Below are positions 43,202 to 52,569 of a stretch of DNA of 64,000 bases, piece after piece (the stretch's first letter is position 1; every line of letters starts with the position of its first letter). Under the pieces are notes generated by a model. The model was not told where the DNA came from and made no database searches. It worked only from the letters and a program-made list of their open reading frames with translations. The translations under genes were made by a program, and so were the position numbers. Source of the DNA: Variovorax brevis (lineage in GTDB: Bacteria; Pseudomonadota; Gammaproteobacteria; Burkholderiales; Burkholderiaceae_C); contig NZ_JASZYG010000007.1 of NCBI RefSeq assembly GCF_030317105.1, positions 124,001 through 188,000 on the forward strand, given 5' to 3'.

Positions 43202-44077
43202 ATGAAATCCACCGCAGAACTCGAGGCGTTCGTGCGTCGGCATCCCCGTCTGTTCGTGCTCACCGGCGCAGGTTGCAGCACCGAATCGGGCATTCCGGAC
43301 TATCGCGACGGCAACGGCGACTGGAAGCGGCCGTCGCCGGTGACCTACCAGGCGTTCATGGGCGACGACCTGACGCGCCGGCGCTACTGGGCGCGCAGCA
43401 TGATCGGCTTCCCCGTCATGTCGGGCGCCCGCCCGGGGGCCGCGCACCGGGCGCTCGCGCAGCTGGAGGGCGCAGGCCATGTCGGGCTGCTGCTCACGCA
43501 AAACGTCGATGGACTGCACCGGGCGGCCGGCAGTCGAAGCACCATCGACCTGCACGGCCGCATCGACACGGTGCGCTGCATGGCCTGCGAGACCCGCAGC
43601 CCGCGTGCCGCATTGCAGGCGGAGTTGCTGCGGCGCAACCCGGCGTGGGCGGGCTTCGAGGCGCGCATCGCGCCCGACGGCGACGCCGACCTCGACGGCC
43701 GCGACTTCGCCAGCTTCGACGTGCCGGCCTGCCCGCACTGCGGCGGCGTGCTCAAGCCCGACGTCGTGTTCTTCGGCGAGAGCGTGCCGCCGCAGCGCGT
43801 GGCGGATGCGCGGGTCGCCCTGGCGGAGTGCGACGCGGTGCTGGTGGCGGGCTCATCGCTGATGGTCTATTCGGGCTTTCGCTTCGTGCAGTCCGCGGCG
43901 GCCGCCGCCAAGCCTGTGGCGGCGGTGAACCTCGGCCGCACGCGGGCGGACGACTTGTTGACGCTCAAGGTGGAGCAGCCGGTGGGTGAGGCGCTCGCGC
44001 AACTGGCGGCACGCCTGGCGCCGGTCGCAGCGGGCGTCTCAGGACAACGCGGCCCACAACTCGACGTCCACGGTTGA
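43202..44077 (+). CDS. NAD-dependent protein deacylase (Sir2 family)
   Basis: A 291-residue sirtuin of the SIRT4-like class. The NAD-binding Rossmann motif is TGAGCSTESGIPDYRD; LTQNVDGLHRAAGS and LHGRIDTVRC contain the catalytic His. The zinc knuckle uses two CxxC pairs (CMAC and CPHC) split by an acidic insert. VVFFGESVP and GSSLMVYSG complete the active site. It removes acyl groups from lysine. Its 3' end overlaps the convergent adhesin remnant by 39 bases. Confidence 0.94.
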   Translation: MKSTAELEAFVRRHPRLFVLTGAGCSTESGIPDYRDGNGDWKRPSPVTYQAFMGDDLTRRRYWARSMIGFPVMSGARPGAAHRALAQLEGAGHVGLLLTQNVDGLHRAAGSRSTIDLHGRIDTVRCMACETRSPRAALQAELLRRNPAWAGFEARIAPDGDADLDGRDFASFDVPACPHCGGVLKPDVVFFGESVPPQRVADARVALAECDAVLVAGSSLMVYSGFRFVQSAAAAAKPVAAVNLGRTRADDLLTLKVEQPVGEALAQLAARLAPVAAGVSGQRGPQLDVHG

Positions 44078-46747
44078 TGGACGGCTGTGTGCTCGCGCGA
44101 GTTGCGATGCAAAGTCGCGCGCATCCGCGTGTTGACCTGCGTCGGCCCGCCGGCCATCCCGATTCGGCGCGGCTTCTGATCGCTCGTGCAATTCGCCGGC
44201 GCCAATGTCGATATCGACCGTGTGCGAGCGCGCTTCGCCGTTGTGCCGGATGACGGTGATGCGCAACCCGATGCGCTCGGTGCCGGCCGGCGCCTCGACC
44301 AGGATCAGGCCGCTGGCGTCCACGTGAATCCACCTGGGCAGCGGCCGGCCATCGGCGAGCGTCACGTCCACGCGCCGGATCGGCGAATGGCGCGAATCGA
44401 TGTCGTCGACGCCGATCCAGGCTCGGCCGTCGCTCACCTGCATCTGCAGGACCACGTCGGTTTTGCCCGGCGCCGCGAAGAGGCGCAGTGACGCGCCGGT
44501 CGAGAGGGCGCTCAGCGGATCCTGATGGCCTTCGTTGAAGAGGCTTGCGTGAAGCCGGTCGATGGGCGTGCGGCTGCTGCTGGCGTGCGACACCGCGTTG
44601 AAGCCGGCGCTGGCGCCGAGTGCATCGTGCGGCGTGGGCAGCGTCGTGCCGTTCAATGGCGCCACGCCGTCAACGGCGGCCAGCACCACGCCATGCGCGC
44701 CGAGCGTCACGCTGGCCGGTGGACCACCCAGCGCTGCCACCGCACCGAGCACGGCGCCGTGGACTCGGAGCGTCGCGTCGCCTGTCGCCACGCGCTGCGG
44801 GTCATCGTCGGGGCGCGCCACGAACACGAAGTCTGTGTGCACCGGCACGTCGTCGGCAGGTTCTGCGGGCGGCGCCACGACGTTGAGCGAAAGTTCGCCC
44901 GTCGCGATGCCGCCGTGGCCGTCGCTGATCACGAACGTGACCGCCGGAAACGCTCCCGAATAGCCGCTCGCCGGCACGAAGCGGTAGCTGCCATCGGCGT
45001 GGATGGTGAGCGCCCCGACGCCTGGAATGTCGGCAACCGTGCCCGCCGCGAAGGGCTGCGCGATGCCGCCGATCGTGAAGCTGACGATGGCCAGCGCGTC
45101 GCCGTCGATGTCGCGGGCATCAGCCAGCAAGCCTTCGTCCGCGGGCACATCGCTGGGTTCGCCGCCCGGCACGTCGATGGTCGTGTCGGGAACCACGGGC
45201 GCATCGTTCACCGCGTCGACGTTCAGGCGCAGGGTGGCTGTCACGGTGGTGATGCCGTCGCTCACCGGCCCGTGGTAGCCGGGTGCGGCGGTGAAGGTCA
45301 AGAGCCCATCGGCGCGCATCGTCAGTTCGCCAATCGCGTGCCCATCTGCATCGGTGATCGGCCGCGCTACGCTGGTGCTTCCGGACGGCACCGTGACAAC
45401 GACCTCAGTCGTCAACGGGTTGCCATCGTGGTCCACGCTGAACTGCGTCACCGACAACACATCACCATCAGCATCCGTGCCCGGCGGAGGCAGCACATCG
45501 ACCGTGTTCACCTGGTTCGCCTGCGTCGTCGCATCAGCGATCACCGGCAGCACCGGCGCGTTGTTCGGCACGTCGGAAAAGCCCACGACGCCTTCAACGC
45601 TGTGCGTGCCATCGGTGACCGTGTAGGTCACGTCAGGCACCGCGCCATGAAAGCCCGGCACCGGCGTGAAGGTCAATGTGCCATCAGCGCGCATCGTCAA
45701 CTCGCCGATCGCATGGCCGCCTGCATCGCTGATCGGCAGCGACGCGCTGGAACCGGTCGAGGGCACGGTCACGACAACGGGCGCAGTGGCCGGATCGCCA
45801 TCCGCGTCCACGCTGAACTGCGTCACCGACATCACGTCGCCATCGGCATCCGTACCGGGCGGCGGCAGCACGTCGACGGTGGTCGGTTGATTGGCCTGCG
45901 TGGTGGCATCCGCAATCACCGGGAGCGCGGGCGCGTTGTCCGGCACGTCGACAAAGCCGACGCCGCCCTCCACGCTGTGCGTGCCATCGCTGACCGTGTA
46001 CCGCACATCGGGCACTTGGCCGTGGTAGCCCGGCGCGGCCGTGAAAGTGAGCGTGCCGTCGAAGCGCATCGTCACCGAGCCGACCGGATGGCCCGCCGAA
46101 TCGGTGATCGCTTGCGCCACGCTCGTGCCGCCCCGCGGCACCGTCACGAGCGCTGGCGGCGTGGCGGGATTGCCATCGTGGTCCACGCTGAACTGCGTCA
46201 CCGACAACACATCGCCATCTGCATCGGTGCCGGGTGGCGGCAGCACGTCGACGGTGATCGGCTGGTTGGCCAGCGTGGCGGCATCGGGGATCAGCGGCAG
46301 CACCGGCGGATTGTTCGGCACGTCCGCGAAGCCCAGCGTGCCCTCGACGTCATGGCTGCCGTCGGTGACGGTGTACGTCACGTCGGGCACCGGGCCGTGC
46401 CAGCCGGGCGCGGCGGTGAAGGTGAGCGTGCCGTCGGCATGCATCGTCACCGAACCGACCGCATGGCCCGCGGCATCTGTGATCGGTTGCGCCGCGCTGG
46501 TGCCGCCCGGGGGCACCGTGACGACTGCCGGCGGCGTGGCTGGGTTGCCATCGTGGTCCACGCTGAACTGCGTCACCGACAGCGCATCGCCATCGGCATC
46601 GATGCCGGGTGGGGGCAGCACATCGACGGTGATTGGTGCGTTGGCGAAGCTCCACGTGCCGTCGTCACCCACCGGTGCTTCACCAATGGGTTGTCCGTTG
46701 TCGAACACGGTCACTGTGTTGCCAGGTTGGCCTTTGCCAGAGAGGGT
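44039..46747 (-). pseudogene. 3' remnant of a giant repeat adhesin, 5' end missing
   Basis: About 902 codons with no start, signal peptide or secretion N-terminus of its own. It opens with SGKGQPGNTVTVFDNGQPIG (a bacterial Ig-like repeat typical of Bap/Lap-type adhesins). Then come four 125-residue repeats (VDVLPPPGTDADGDVLSVTQFSVD and a TYTVTDGTHSVEG strand), a VCBS/cadherin-like domain with SDGHGGIATGELSLNV, and a unique ~250-residue C-terminal region. No RTX nonapeptides are seen. The frame continues upstream to 47278 only as a shadow of the HlyD gene, in a different frame. Read as a truncated cell-surface adhesin substrate of the adjacent type I exporter. Confidence 0.8.
45250..46633 (-). 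repeat. Tandem 375-bp repeats in the adhesin remnant
   Basis: Units start at 46633, 46258 and 45883 and, truncated, at 45508, with an exact 375-base period. Each codes a 125-residue domain beginning (I/T)TVDVLPPPG and ending ATTQANQ. The copies are highly similar, so the true number in the genome may differ if the assembly collapsed them. Confidence 0.9.
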
Positions 46748-47927
46748 CGCCAACCACGACGGGCCGGCCGACCCAGTCGCGCGGATCGCCGAAGAGCGCG
46801 ACGCCCGGCTGCTGCGCCTTGATGACGGCCTTGTCGAACATGGCTTGCGCATAGTCGCGTTCGGCGCGCGCCACCATCTCTTCGGTCTGTGCAATCGCCA
46901 GCTCGCGCTTGGCGGTGTTGTCCTCCATCGAAGCTTGTTGAAGGCGAAGCATCTTGGCGCGCGCGACTTCGAGCTTTTGCTGTGCGACTTCCGAATCGCT
47001 GCGCAGGGTGGTGTCGACGAGCTGCACCAGCGGGTCGCCTGTTTTGACCTGTGCGCCCGGATCGACCAGGATGCGCTCGACCACGCCTTGCACCGGCGCA
47101 GCCACGACGAAGGGGTCCCTGGGCGTGACTTCGACGGGGGCCAAGGTGGTGAGCGGCACCGGCACGAAGGCCAGCACGGCCGCGATGATCGCGAGCCCGA
47201 GGGCCAGCCGCCGCAAGCGACGCGGCCAGTCGCGCGAGGGCATGGCGCGGCCATCGATGGCGCTGGCGCCGTGCGCATAGGCCTGCGCGAGGCGCGTCGC
47301 GAGCTTGCGGTGCCCGTCTTCCCATTCGGTGTCGCGGGCCAGCAGCCAGCCCGCGGAGGCTGCCTTGCCCGCTTCGGCGATGGGCACCCACATCAAGTGG
47401 CGCAACCCGGCCTCGGCCGTGCACGGATCCTGCGGGTCGGCATGCGTGGGCAGCGTGAAGCACGCGATGGCGGCGCGGTCTTCGCTCGCGGACCAGAGAT
47501 TGCTGGCCAGGTCTTCATACCAGCGCAGCATCGGCGCATCGCGATTGACCGTCGCCAGTGCCGACACCGCCACGGCACGCCAGCCGCCCGAGGTGTCCTT
47601 GTGCAGGTCGCCCGGCCTGGCGCGTCTTGCACGATGGCGCGGCTCGAAGACCAGCGCCTGGCCGAAGGGCAGCAGCACGACCGGCTCGTTGGCCAGGTGC
47701 GTCCACAGCGCCTGGCGCGTCGCGCATTGACGCAGGCTGCCTTCGATGGTGATGAGGTGCAGCAGCCCGCCGCCGGGCGCAGCCTGCGAGGGGGCGGGGC
47801 TCGTGGCGCCGAGCGGACCCGCGCTCGTGGCATGCGTCGGCTTGCCCTCGCTCGCCACCAGTCGCGGCTTGACCGTCTTGCCACCCTCGATTGCCACCGT
47901 GTTCCGGACTTCCTCGTTCTGGCTCAC
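46680..47927 (-). CDS. HlyD-family adaptor truncated by fusion into adhesin sequence
   Basis: A 415-codon frame from GTG 47927. Residues ~1-225 are a cytoplasmic GAF-like regulatory part (LHLITIEGSLRQCATRQ and WVPIAEAGKAASAGWLLARDTEWEDGHRKL). A membrane helix lies at ~237-255 (LALGLAIIAAVLAFVPVPL), followed by a biotinyl-lipoyl-like hairpin (VAAPVQGVVERILVDPGAQVKTGDPL) and a coiled coil. HlyD homology stops at GRPVVVGD (~46746); the last ~20 codons are adhesin DNA read out of frame. The beta-barrel and C-terminal membrane-proximal domain are therefore missing and the protein is probably non-functional. It lies 7 bases after the first adaptor. Confidence 0.85.
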   Translation of the reverse strand: MSQNEEVRNTVAIEGGKTVKPRLVASEGKPTHATSAGPLGATSPAPSQAAPGGGLLHLITIEGSLRQCATRQALWTHLANEPVVLLPFGQALVFEPRHRARRARPGDLHKDTSGGWRAVAVSALATVNRDAPMLRWYEDLASNLWSASEDRAAIACFTLPTHADPQDPCTAEAGLRHLMWVPIAEAGKAASAGWLLARDTEWEDGHRKLATRLAQAYAHGASAIDGRAMPSRDWPRRLRRLALGLAIIAAVLAFVPVPLTTLAPVEVTPRDPFVVAAPVQGVVERILVDPGAQVKTGDPLVQLVDTTLRSDSEVAQQKLEVARAKMLRLQQASMEDNTAKRELAIAQTEEMVARAERDYAQAMFDKAVIKAQQPGVALFGDPRDWVGRPVVVGDPLWQRPTWQHSDRVRQRTTHW

Positions 47928-47934
47928 GATGTGT

Positions 47935-48774
47935 TCAGCGACCCGTGCCGCCGCTCCCTGTGGTTGGCACGATCGCCGGCTTCGCGTTGGCGGCAGGCAC
48001 GGCGGTGGCGGCGGCTTCCTGCAGGCGCGCCTGCCCGCTCATGCCCGGCAGCACCGAGGCGGGTACCGTGGGCACCTTGCAGATGATCTTCACGGTCTGG
48101 CTCACGGCATCGACCGCGCCCGAGATGCGATCGACCACCGCCTTCACCGTGTCGCCCGTCTCGTCGACCTTGAAGTCGAAACTCGATCCCACCTTGAGCC
48201 AGCCCAGCCATCTGGAAGGGACGACCATGTGCAGTTCGAGCGGACCGTCGCTCACGATGCGGATGAGCTTTTCGTTCGCGGGCGGCGCTTCGTGCGCACG
48301 CGCCATCGTCTCCACCACGCGGCCGGCAAAGGGCGCGATGACCTTGCAGCCCGTCATGCGCTCCTGGATGGTCTGTGCCTGTGCGGCTCGCTCTTTCTGC
48401 TTGAGTCCGGCGATGTCGGCCTCGGCCTTGCCGGTTGCGCCCATGCCGAGCAGTTCGGTCTGCACCGACGCGTTGCGCGCTTCGGCCGCCTCGCCGGCGC
48501 GGGCCGCTCGCAGGTCCGCTGCAAAGCGGCCGCAGTCGAAAGTCACCAGCGCCGCGCCCTTCGGAAAGCGATCGCCTTCGCGGAAGGGCATGGCGGTGAT
48601 CCGCTCCGACACCGTGCTCGACAGCACGGCCTCCTTTTCTGCGCGCAACACGCCGCGCGCAATGCTGGTGTCAGTGCCGCCCGCACCGCCGGCGCCCTGC
48701 GCCGCAGCCGAGGTGCAGGCGCCCAGCACCACGCCAAGCACCGCGAGTGCGCGCCGTGCGTTCATTGCGTTCAT
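47935..48774 (-). CDS. HlyD/RND-type periplasmic adaptor (lipoprotein)
   Basis: A 279-residue membrane-fusion protein. Lipobox LGAC with lipidated Cys 20. Barrel-sandwich halves flank a short coiled coil (ERITAMPFREGDRFPKGAALVTFDCGRF and GCKVIAPFAGRVVETMARAHE), then a beta-barrel (ELHMVVPSRWLGWLKVGSSFDFKVD). It bridges an inner-membrane transporter to TolC. The start overlaps the TolC-gene stop in ATGA. Short for the family, as in adaptors of the large-adhesin export loci. Confidence 0.88.
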   Translation of the reverse strand: MNAMNARRALAVLGVVLGACTSAAAQGAGGAGGTDTSIARGVLRAEKEAVLSSTVSERITAMPFREGDRFPKGAALVTFDCGRFAADLRAARAGEAAEARNASVQTELLGMGATGKAEADIAGLKQKERAAQAQTIQERMTGCKVIAPFAGRVVETMARAHEAPPANEKLIRIVSDGPLELHMVVPSRWLGWLKVGSSFDFKVDETGDTVKAVVDRISGAVDAVSQTVKIICKVPTVPASVLPGMSGQARLQEAAATAVPAANAKPAIVPTTGSGGTGR

Positions 48775-50327
48775 TGCGTTGCCGTCGTTGTGGCCGAGGC
48801 GAGCGCGTCGTCGCGCTGCGCCCAGAGCTTGCGCAGCTTGTCTGACAGCACGTTGACCGGGTCGCTGCTGCTCATGCTCGAATCGATCGGGTCGATGCCG
48901 ATGGAGGCATAGACGTTCGCGTAGGCGTTCTGCAAGTCGGCCAGGGCGACATCGAGCCGTACCTCCGAGACGACCGTGTTCATCTGCTCGCGGATCAAGG
49001 TCTGGCGGCTCAGTTTCTCGGCCTTGAAGCCGGCGTTGAACTGCTCTTCGATCTTGCCCTGCACGCCCAGATAGCGCGAAGCGGTGTCGAGCTCGCGCAG
49101 GCGGAATTCGTAGCGCGCCCGTGCCACCTGCACCTGCGTCGCCACGGCCATGGTGAGGGCCTGTGCGCGTTCGTCCAGCAGGTCTCTTTGCGCCTGCACG
49201 CGTGCGCGGTCGACCGGCAGGCGGAACACGTTCAGCAGGTTCCAGCTGGCGCGCGCGCCATAGGCACCCCAGTTGTTGTTGAAGAGGTAGCTGTTGGAGC
49301 TCCAGTCCGCGCCGACGAAAAGCCGCAGGCTCGGCAGCATGCGAAGAATGGCCGCCGTGTCTTCGCGTTCGTTGCTGCGAAGCTGGTAGGCCACTTCGCG
49401 CAGTTCGGGCCGGTTCTCGATGGCCATGCGCAGCATGTCCATGTTCTGCATGCGCACCGGCGTCCAGGTCGTCGTGCGCGATGGCAGCACGACCTTGAAC
49501 GGGGTTTCGGGCGCCAGGTTCATCAAGGCAGCCAACTGTTGCTTGGCGACGCTGAGTTCGCGCGCCAGCGTCTGCGCCTCGCGCCGGATGCTGAGCAGTT
49601 CGCGCTGGTAGCTCAGTGCCGCGAGCGGCGCGGTCTGGCCGGTGCTCTGCTGACGATCGGCTTGCGCGAGGGCTTCCTGCGTCACCGTCTCAAGTTCGGC
49701 GATCTTGCCCAGGAGGCGCTCGGCGCTCACCGCGCGCCAGTAGGCGGAGCGCACGTCTTCGACGATGCGGTTGATCACCTTGCGCTTGCGCTCTTCGGCC
49801 AGCATCACTTCGTCGGCGGCCTGCTGCGCGCGTACGTATGAGAGGCCGAAGTCCAGCAAGTCCCAGCTGAGCATGAGGTCCGTCGCGAGCACTTCGCGAT
49901 CGCTGGAGGTCGAAGGCTCCAGGCTGATCCTGCCGGTCAACAGCGAACGGCTGATGCCGCCGGACTCATTGGTGCGGCCCGCGTAGTCGAGGTCGATCAA
50001 CAGCTTGGGCAGCATGTCGAAGCGCTTGAGTTCCAGGTCGCGGGTGCGCAGGGCCTGGTCCATCACCTCGACGCGGTAGTCCAGGTTGTACTTGATGGCG
50101 CGTGCCATCGCTTCATAGAGATCGATGGGCACCGTGACCGGTTCCTGGTCCGCGGCCATGCGCGAGATCAGCGAAGCGGTGCGATCTTTCTGCTTCTGCT
50201 CATCCAGCGGCGCGGGGGTGATGGCGCATCCACCCAGCGCAATGAAGAGCAGCACGGCCCCCAAGGTTCGCATGGACGGGGGATGCACCGAACACGGGCC
50301 GGTCTCGGGTGTCCTCTGGACGTTCAT
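48771..50327 (-). CDS. TolC-family outer membrane efflux protein
   Basis: A 518-residue protein from ATG 50327 (GGGGAG site). ATG 50273 (MRTLGAVLLFIALGGCAITP, a clean lipoprotein signal with lipidated Cys) is the biologically attractive start but has no ribosome site. Two long helical repeats (IVEDVRSAYWRAVSAERLLGKIAELE and LDERAQALTMAVATQVQVARARYEF) form the trimeric trans-periplasmic channel. It heads the reverse-strand type I secretion operon with two adaptors and the adhesin. A 9-codon leader with an ideal ribosome site precedes it. Confidence 0.9.
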   Translation of the reverse strand: MNVQRTPETGPCSVHPPSMRTLGAVLLFIALGGCAITPAPLDEQKQKDRTASLISRMAADQEPVTVPIDLYEAMARAIKYNLDYRVEVMDQALRTRDLELKRFDMLPKLLIDLDYAGRTNESGGISRSLLTGRISLEPSTSSDREVLATDLMLSWDLLDFGLSYVRAQQAADEVMLAEERKRKVINRIVEDVRSAYWRAVSAERLLGKIAELETVTQEALAQADRQQSTGQTAPLAALSYQRELLSIRREAQTLARELSVAKQQLAALMNLAPETPFKVVLPSRTTTWTPVRMQNMDMLRMAIENRPELREVAYQLRSNEREDTAAILRMLPSLRLFVGADWSSNSYLFNNNWGAYGARASWNLLNVFRLPVDRARVQAQRDLLDERAQALTMAVATQVQVARARYEFRLRELDTASRYLGVQGKIEEQFNAGFKAEKLSRQTLIREQMNTVVSEVRLDVALADLQNAYANVYASIGIDPIDSSMSSSDPVNVLSDKLRKLWAQRDDALASATTTATQ

Positions 50328-50330
50328 TGC

Positions 50331-50360
50331 TCACTCCCCATTGTTCTGGTGCGATGGCAT
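50331..50360 (-). other. Nine-codon leader reading frame upstream of the TolC gene
   Basis: ATG at 50360 follows a near-perfect Shine-Dalgarno (AAGGAGGTG, 50372-50364) with ideal spacing. It encodes MPSHQNNGE and stops with TGA at 50331. Its last codons overlap the GGGGAG site of the TolC-gene start at 50327. Translational coupling between leader and channel gene is likely. The rest of the 217-base spacer shows only small inverted repeats. Confidence 0.45.
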
Positions 50361-50544
50361 GTGCACCTCCTTGAAGGCGCGGCCGCGAGAGTACTGCTCG
50401 CTGCGTGTTAATGAGGCAAGCAAAGAAACTATTGAGTGACAATTCCCTACGCGGAATTTGCACGGCTTGCGAAGCCGCACAGCGGGGAGAGCGCATCGCA
50501 TGACCGACCGCGTGAAACGGGTCGGCCATTTGGTTACTGATGTG

Positions 50545-50937
50545 TCAACTGGGCCGCTTTTGGTAATCCTCTTGAAGCGCTTTCTTCTCTTCCATCTCGC
50601 GGCCGAGGAAGTAGTTCAGGAACGTCCGGATCACGGCAATGGCGCCGAGATGTCCCAACTCCTCCCAGGTCGGCGAGAAGGACGTGTTGATCACGTCCGC
50701 GGCAAGCTGGAACGTGAGCGCCGCGACGAGCCAGTGCGCAAAAGACAGCCATACGCCCCGCCGCATGTGGCTGCGCATCTCGTGGGTTTCATGGCGCAGC
50801 TCGAACCATCCCGTGACGATGCGGTACAAGGCCGCGATCGCGCCCACGGCGATGAACAGCACCGCGCACGCCTCGACGGCGAGCGCCACGAAATGCGCGA
50901 ATTCGTGCAGTGAGGCTTCCAGGGCTTCGAGGTCCAT
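50545..50937 (-). CDS. DUF1622-family membrane protein
   Basis: A 130-residue protein starting ATG 50937 (MDLEALEASLHEFAHFVALAVEAC). Three hydrophobic helices (VALAVEACAVLFIAVGAIAALY, GVWLSFAHWLVAALTFQLAADVI and LGHLGAIAVIRTFLNYFLG) are joined by a charged loop with RHETHEMRSHMRRG. Matches the DUF1622 pattern of small inner-membrane proteins of unknown function. Last in a reverse-strand set with a DUF202 protein and the FGE gene (13-base gap). Confidence 0.8.
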   Translation of the reverse strand: MDLEALEASLHEFAHFVALAVEACAVLFIAVGAIAALYRIVTGWFELRHETHEMRSHMRRGVWLSFAHWLVAALTFQLAADVINTSFSPTWEELGHLGAIAVIRTFLNYFLGREMEEKKALQEDYQKRPS

Positions 50938-50950
50938 GGATGTTCCCAAG

Positions 50951-51400
50951 CTAGTGAAACGGGCCCACGTCAAAGGTCATGCTGACAACCGCCAGCACGC
51001 CCAGTGCGAGCAACAGCAGGGCGATGATCAAGGTCAGCGAAGTCGGAAATCCGCTTTCGGCATGGACCAGCCCCTGCGCATGCATCTGCTCGCGCTGCAA
51101 GCGCAAGCCGCGCATGAAGCGCACGTGATAGACGATGCCGAGCACCAGCATCGCGATGCCCAGCCACACCAGTGCTTCGCCGAAGTGGCGCGGCGCCGTG
51201 CTGCTCTTGAGCACGTCCGCGGCATGCAGCTTCTGGAACACCTGGAAGAGCGTGAAGCCGAAGCCGATGAGCGACAGCGAGGTGCGGATGACCGACATCA
51301 GCGTCCGGTCCGCGCTCATGCGCGTGCGCTGGAACGACATGCCGGTGCGGCGCGACGACAACTCGGTCGACGGGTCTTCGACAGCGCCTGGATCCGCCAT
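50951..51400 (-). CDS. DUF202-family membrane protein
   Basis: A 149-residue protein starting ATG 51400. The conserved DUF202 block is STELSSRRTGMSFQRTRMSADRTLMSVIRTSLSLIGFGFTL (N-terminal amphipathic basic segment plus first helix), followed by two more helices (LVWLGIAMLVLGIVYHV and LTLIIALLLLALGVLAVVSM). Unknown function; relatives include YidH and the Vtc1 membrane domain. Lies 11 bases after the FGE gene and 13 before DUF1622, so one transcript is likely. Confidence 0.85.
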   Translation of the reverse strand: MADPGAVEDPSTELSSRRTGMSFQRTRMSADRTLMSVIRTSLSLIGFGFTLFQVFQKLHAADVLKSSTAPRHFGEALVWLGIAMLVLGIVYHVRFMRGLRLQREQMHAQGLVHAESGFPTSLTLIIALLLLALGVLAVVSMTFDVGPFH

Positions 51401-51411
51401 GAAGCTTTCCC

Positions 51412-52392
51412 CTACACCGGCCCCGCCGCGTGCAGGACACACCGAAAGCCGAGATGGCAGGTCGACGTGTCGATCTCCTGCGGCATGCGCGCGGCCGGCC
51501 GATAACGGCGGCAGTAGTTCGGCGCGCACAGGTACGAGCCGCCCTTCATGACCTTGCGGGGAATGCGCAGCGTGGTCGCGCGCGGGTTGTGGCTTTGCTC
51601 GATGCTTCCGCCGCGGGGATTGTCGAGCGTGCAGCAGGCGTGCTCGATCTTGCCGTGGTCCTGGTACCAGTCGGTGGTCCATTCCCAGACATTGCCTGTC
51701 ATCTCGTAGAGGCCGTAGCCGTTGGGCGGAAAGGAGCCCACCGGGGCCGTCCATTCGTAGCCGTCTTCCAGCTGGTTCTGCCAGGGGAACTCGCCTTGCC
51801 AGGTGTTGGCCATGTGGCGCCGGCCGGGCGTGAATTCGCTGCCCCATGCGTATTCGGCGCCGTCGAGCCCGCCGCGCGCGGCAAACTCCCATTCGGCCTC
51901 GGTCGGCAGTTCCTTGCCCGCCCACTTCGCGTAGGCCTCGGCGTCTTCCAGGGCGATGTGCACGACAGGGTGCTTCCACAGGCCCTGGAGCCCGCTCTGC
52001 GGACCCCGCGGATGACGCCAGTTCGAGCCCGCCACGTAGGTCCACCAGTTGTGGTGATCGCTGAGGTCCACGCGCTGCGAGGCCTTCTGGAACATCACCG
52101 ATGACGGCACCAGCATGGCCGGATCCGCGCCGGGATAGTCGGCGGCATTGGCCGGGCGCTCGGCCACGGTCACGTAGCGCGTGGCGTCGACAAAGCGCTT
52201 GAATTCGGCATTGGTGACCGTATGGCGGTCGATCCAGAAGCCATTGACGGCCACGCGGTGCGCAGGCGCTTCTTCCGGGTAGTGGTCGTTCGATCCCATC
52301 AGGAAGGTGCCGCCCGGTATCCAGGCCATGTTGTCGTTCGAAGCGTTGGGAGTCGTCGAGGTCGGTCGTTCCGTCTGCACAGGTTCGTTCAC
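51412..52392 (-). CDS. Formylglycine-generating enzyme (SUMF1 family)
   Basis: A 326-residue protein from GTG 52392 (AGGA eight bases upstream); the frame is open to 52593 without a conserved N-terminus. FGE-sulfatase fold: AWIPGGTFLMGSNDHYPEEAPAHRV, FWIDRHTVTNAEFKRFV, ELPTEAEWEFAARGG and GNVWEWTTDWY. The two catalytic cysteines are present as C289 and C294 in GGSYLCAPNYCRRYR, spaced as in human FGE. It oxidises the active-site Cys of sulfatases to formylglycine with O2 and copper. Its natural client here is the arylsulfatase at 60927-62585. Confidence 0.92.
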   Translation of the reverse strand: MNEPVQTERPTSTTPNASNDNMAWIPGGTFLMGSNDHYPEEAPAHRVAVNGFWIDRHTVTNAEFKRFVDATRYVTVAERPANAADYPGADPAMLVPSSVMFQKASQRVDLSDHHNWWTYVAGSNWRHPRGPQSGLQGLWKHPVVHIALEDAEAYAKWAGKELPTEAEWEFAARGGLDGAEYAWGSEFTPGRRHMANTWQGEFPWQNQLEDGYEWTAPVGSFPPNGYGLYEMTGNVWEWTTDWYQDHGKIEHACCTLDNPRGGSIEQSHNPRATTLRIPRKVMKGGSYLCAPNYCRRYRPAARMPQEIDTSTCHLGFRCVLHAAGPV

Positions 52393-52569
52393 GTCAGGAT
52401 CCTGATGGCCGATGTGGTGGAAGGGCGGGGAGCGGCGTAGATTGCCGCTTGCGCTCCATATCGTCAACAGTTCTTGAACACGACCCTGGTTCCAGCGCAG
52501 GCGCAGACCCGGACTTTGCTTCGAGTCGCGCAGCTTGGCGCACGAAATCCGTGAAAGCCCAATGACAAC

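Noticed and set aside
43138..43989. 283-codon forward frame overlapping the sirtuin gene
   Set aside because: Offset shadow of the sirtuin, with no conserved motif; the sirtuin frame carries all active-site residues.
45250..46633. Regular repeats considered as a CRISPR array
   Set aside because: The period is 375 bases, units are nearly identical throughout, and they encode in-frame adhesin domains.
44525..46822. Long forward frame opposite the adhesin repeats
   Set aside because: It exists because the repeats lack stops on both strands; its product is a His/Arg-rich repeat with no start signal or known fold.
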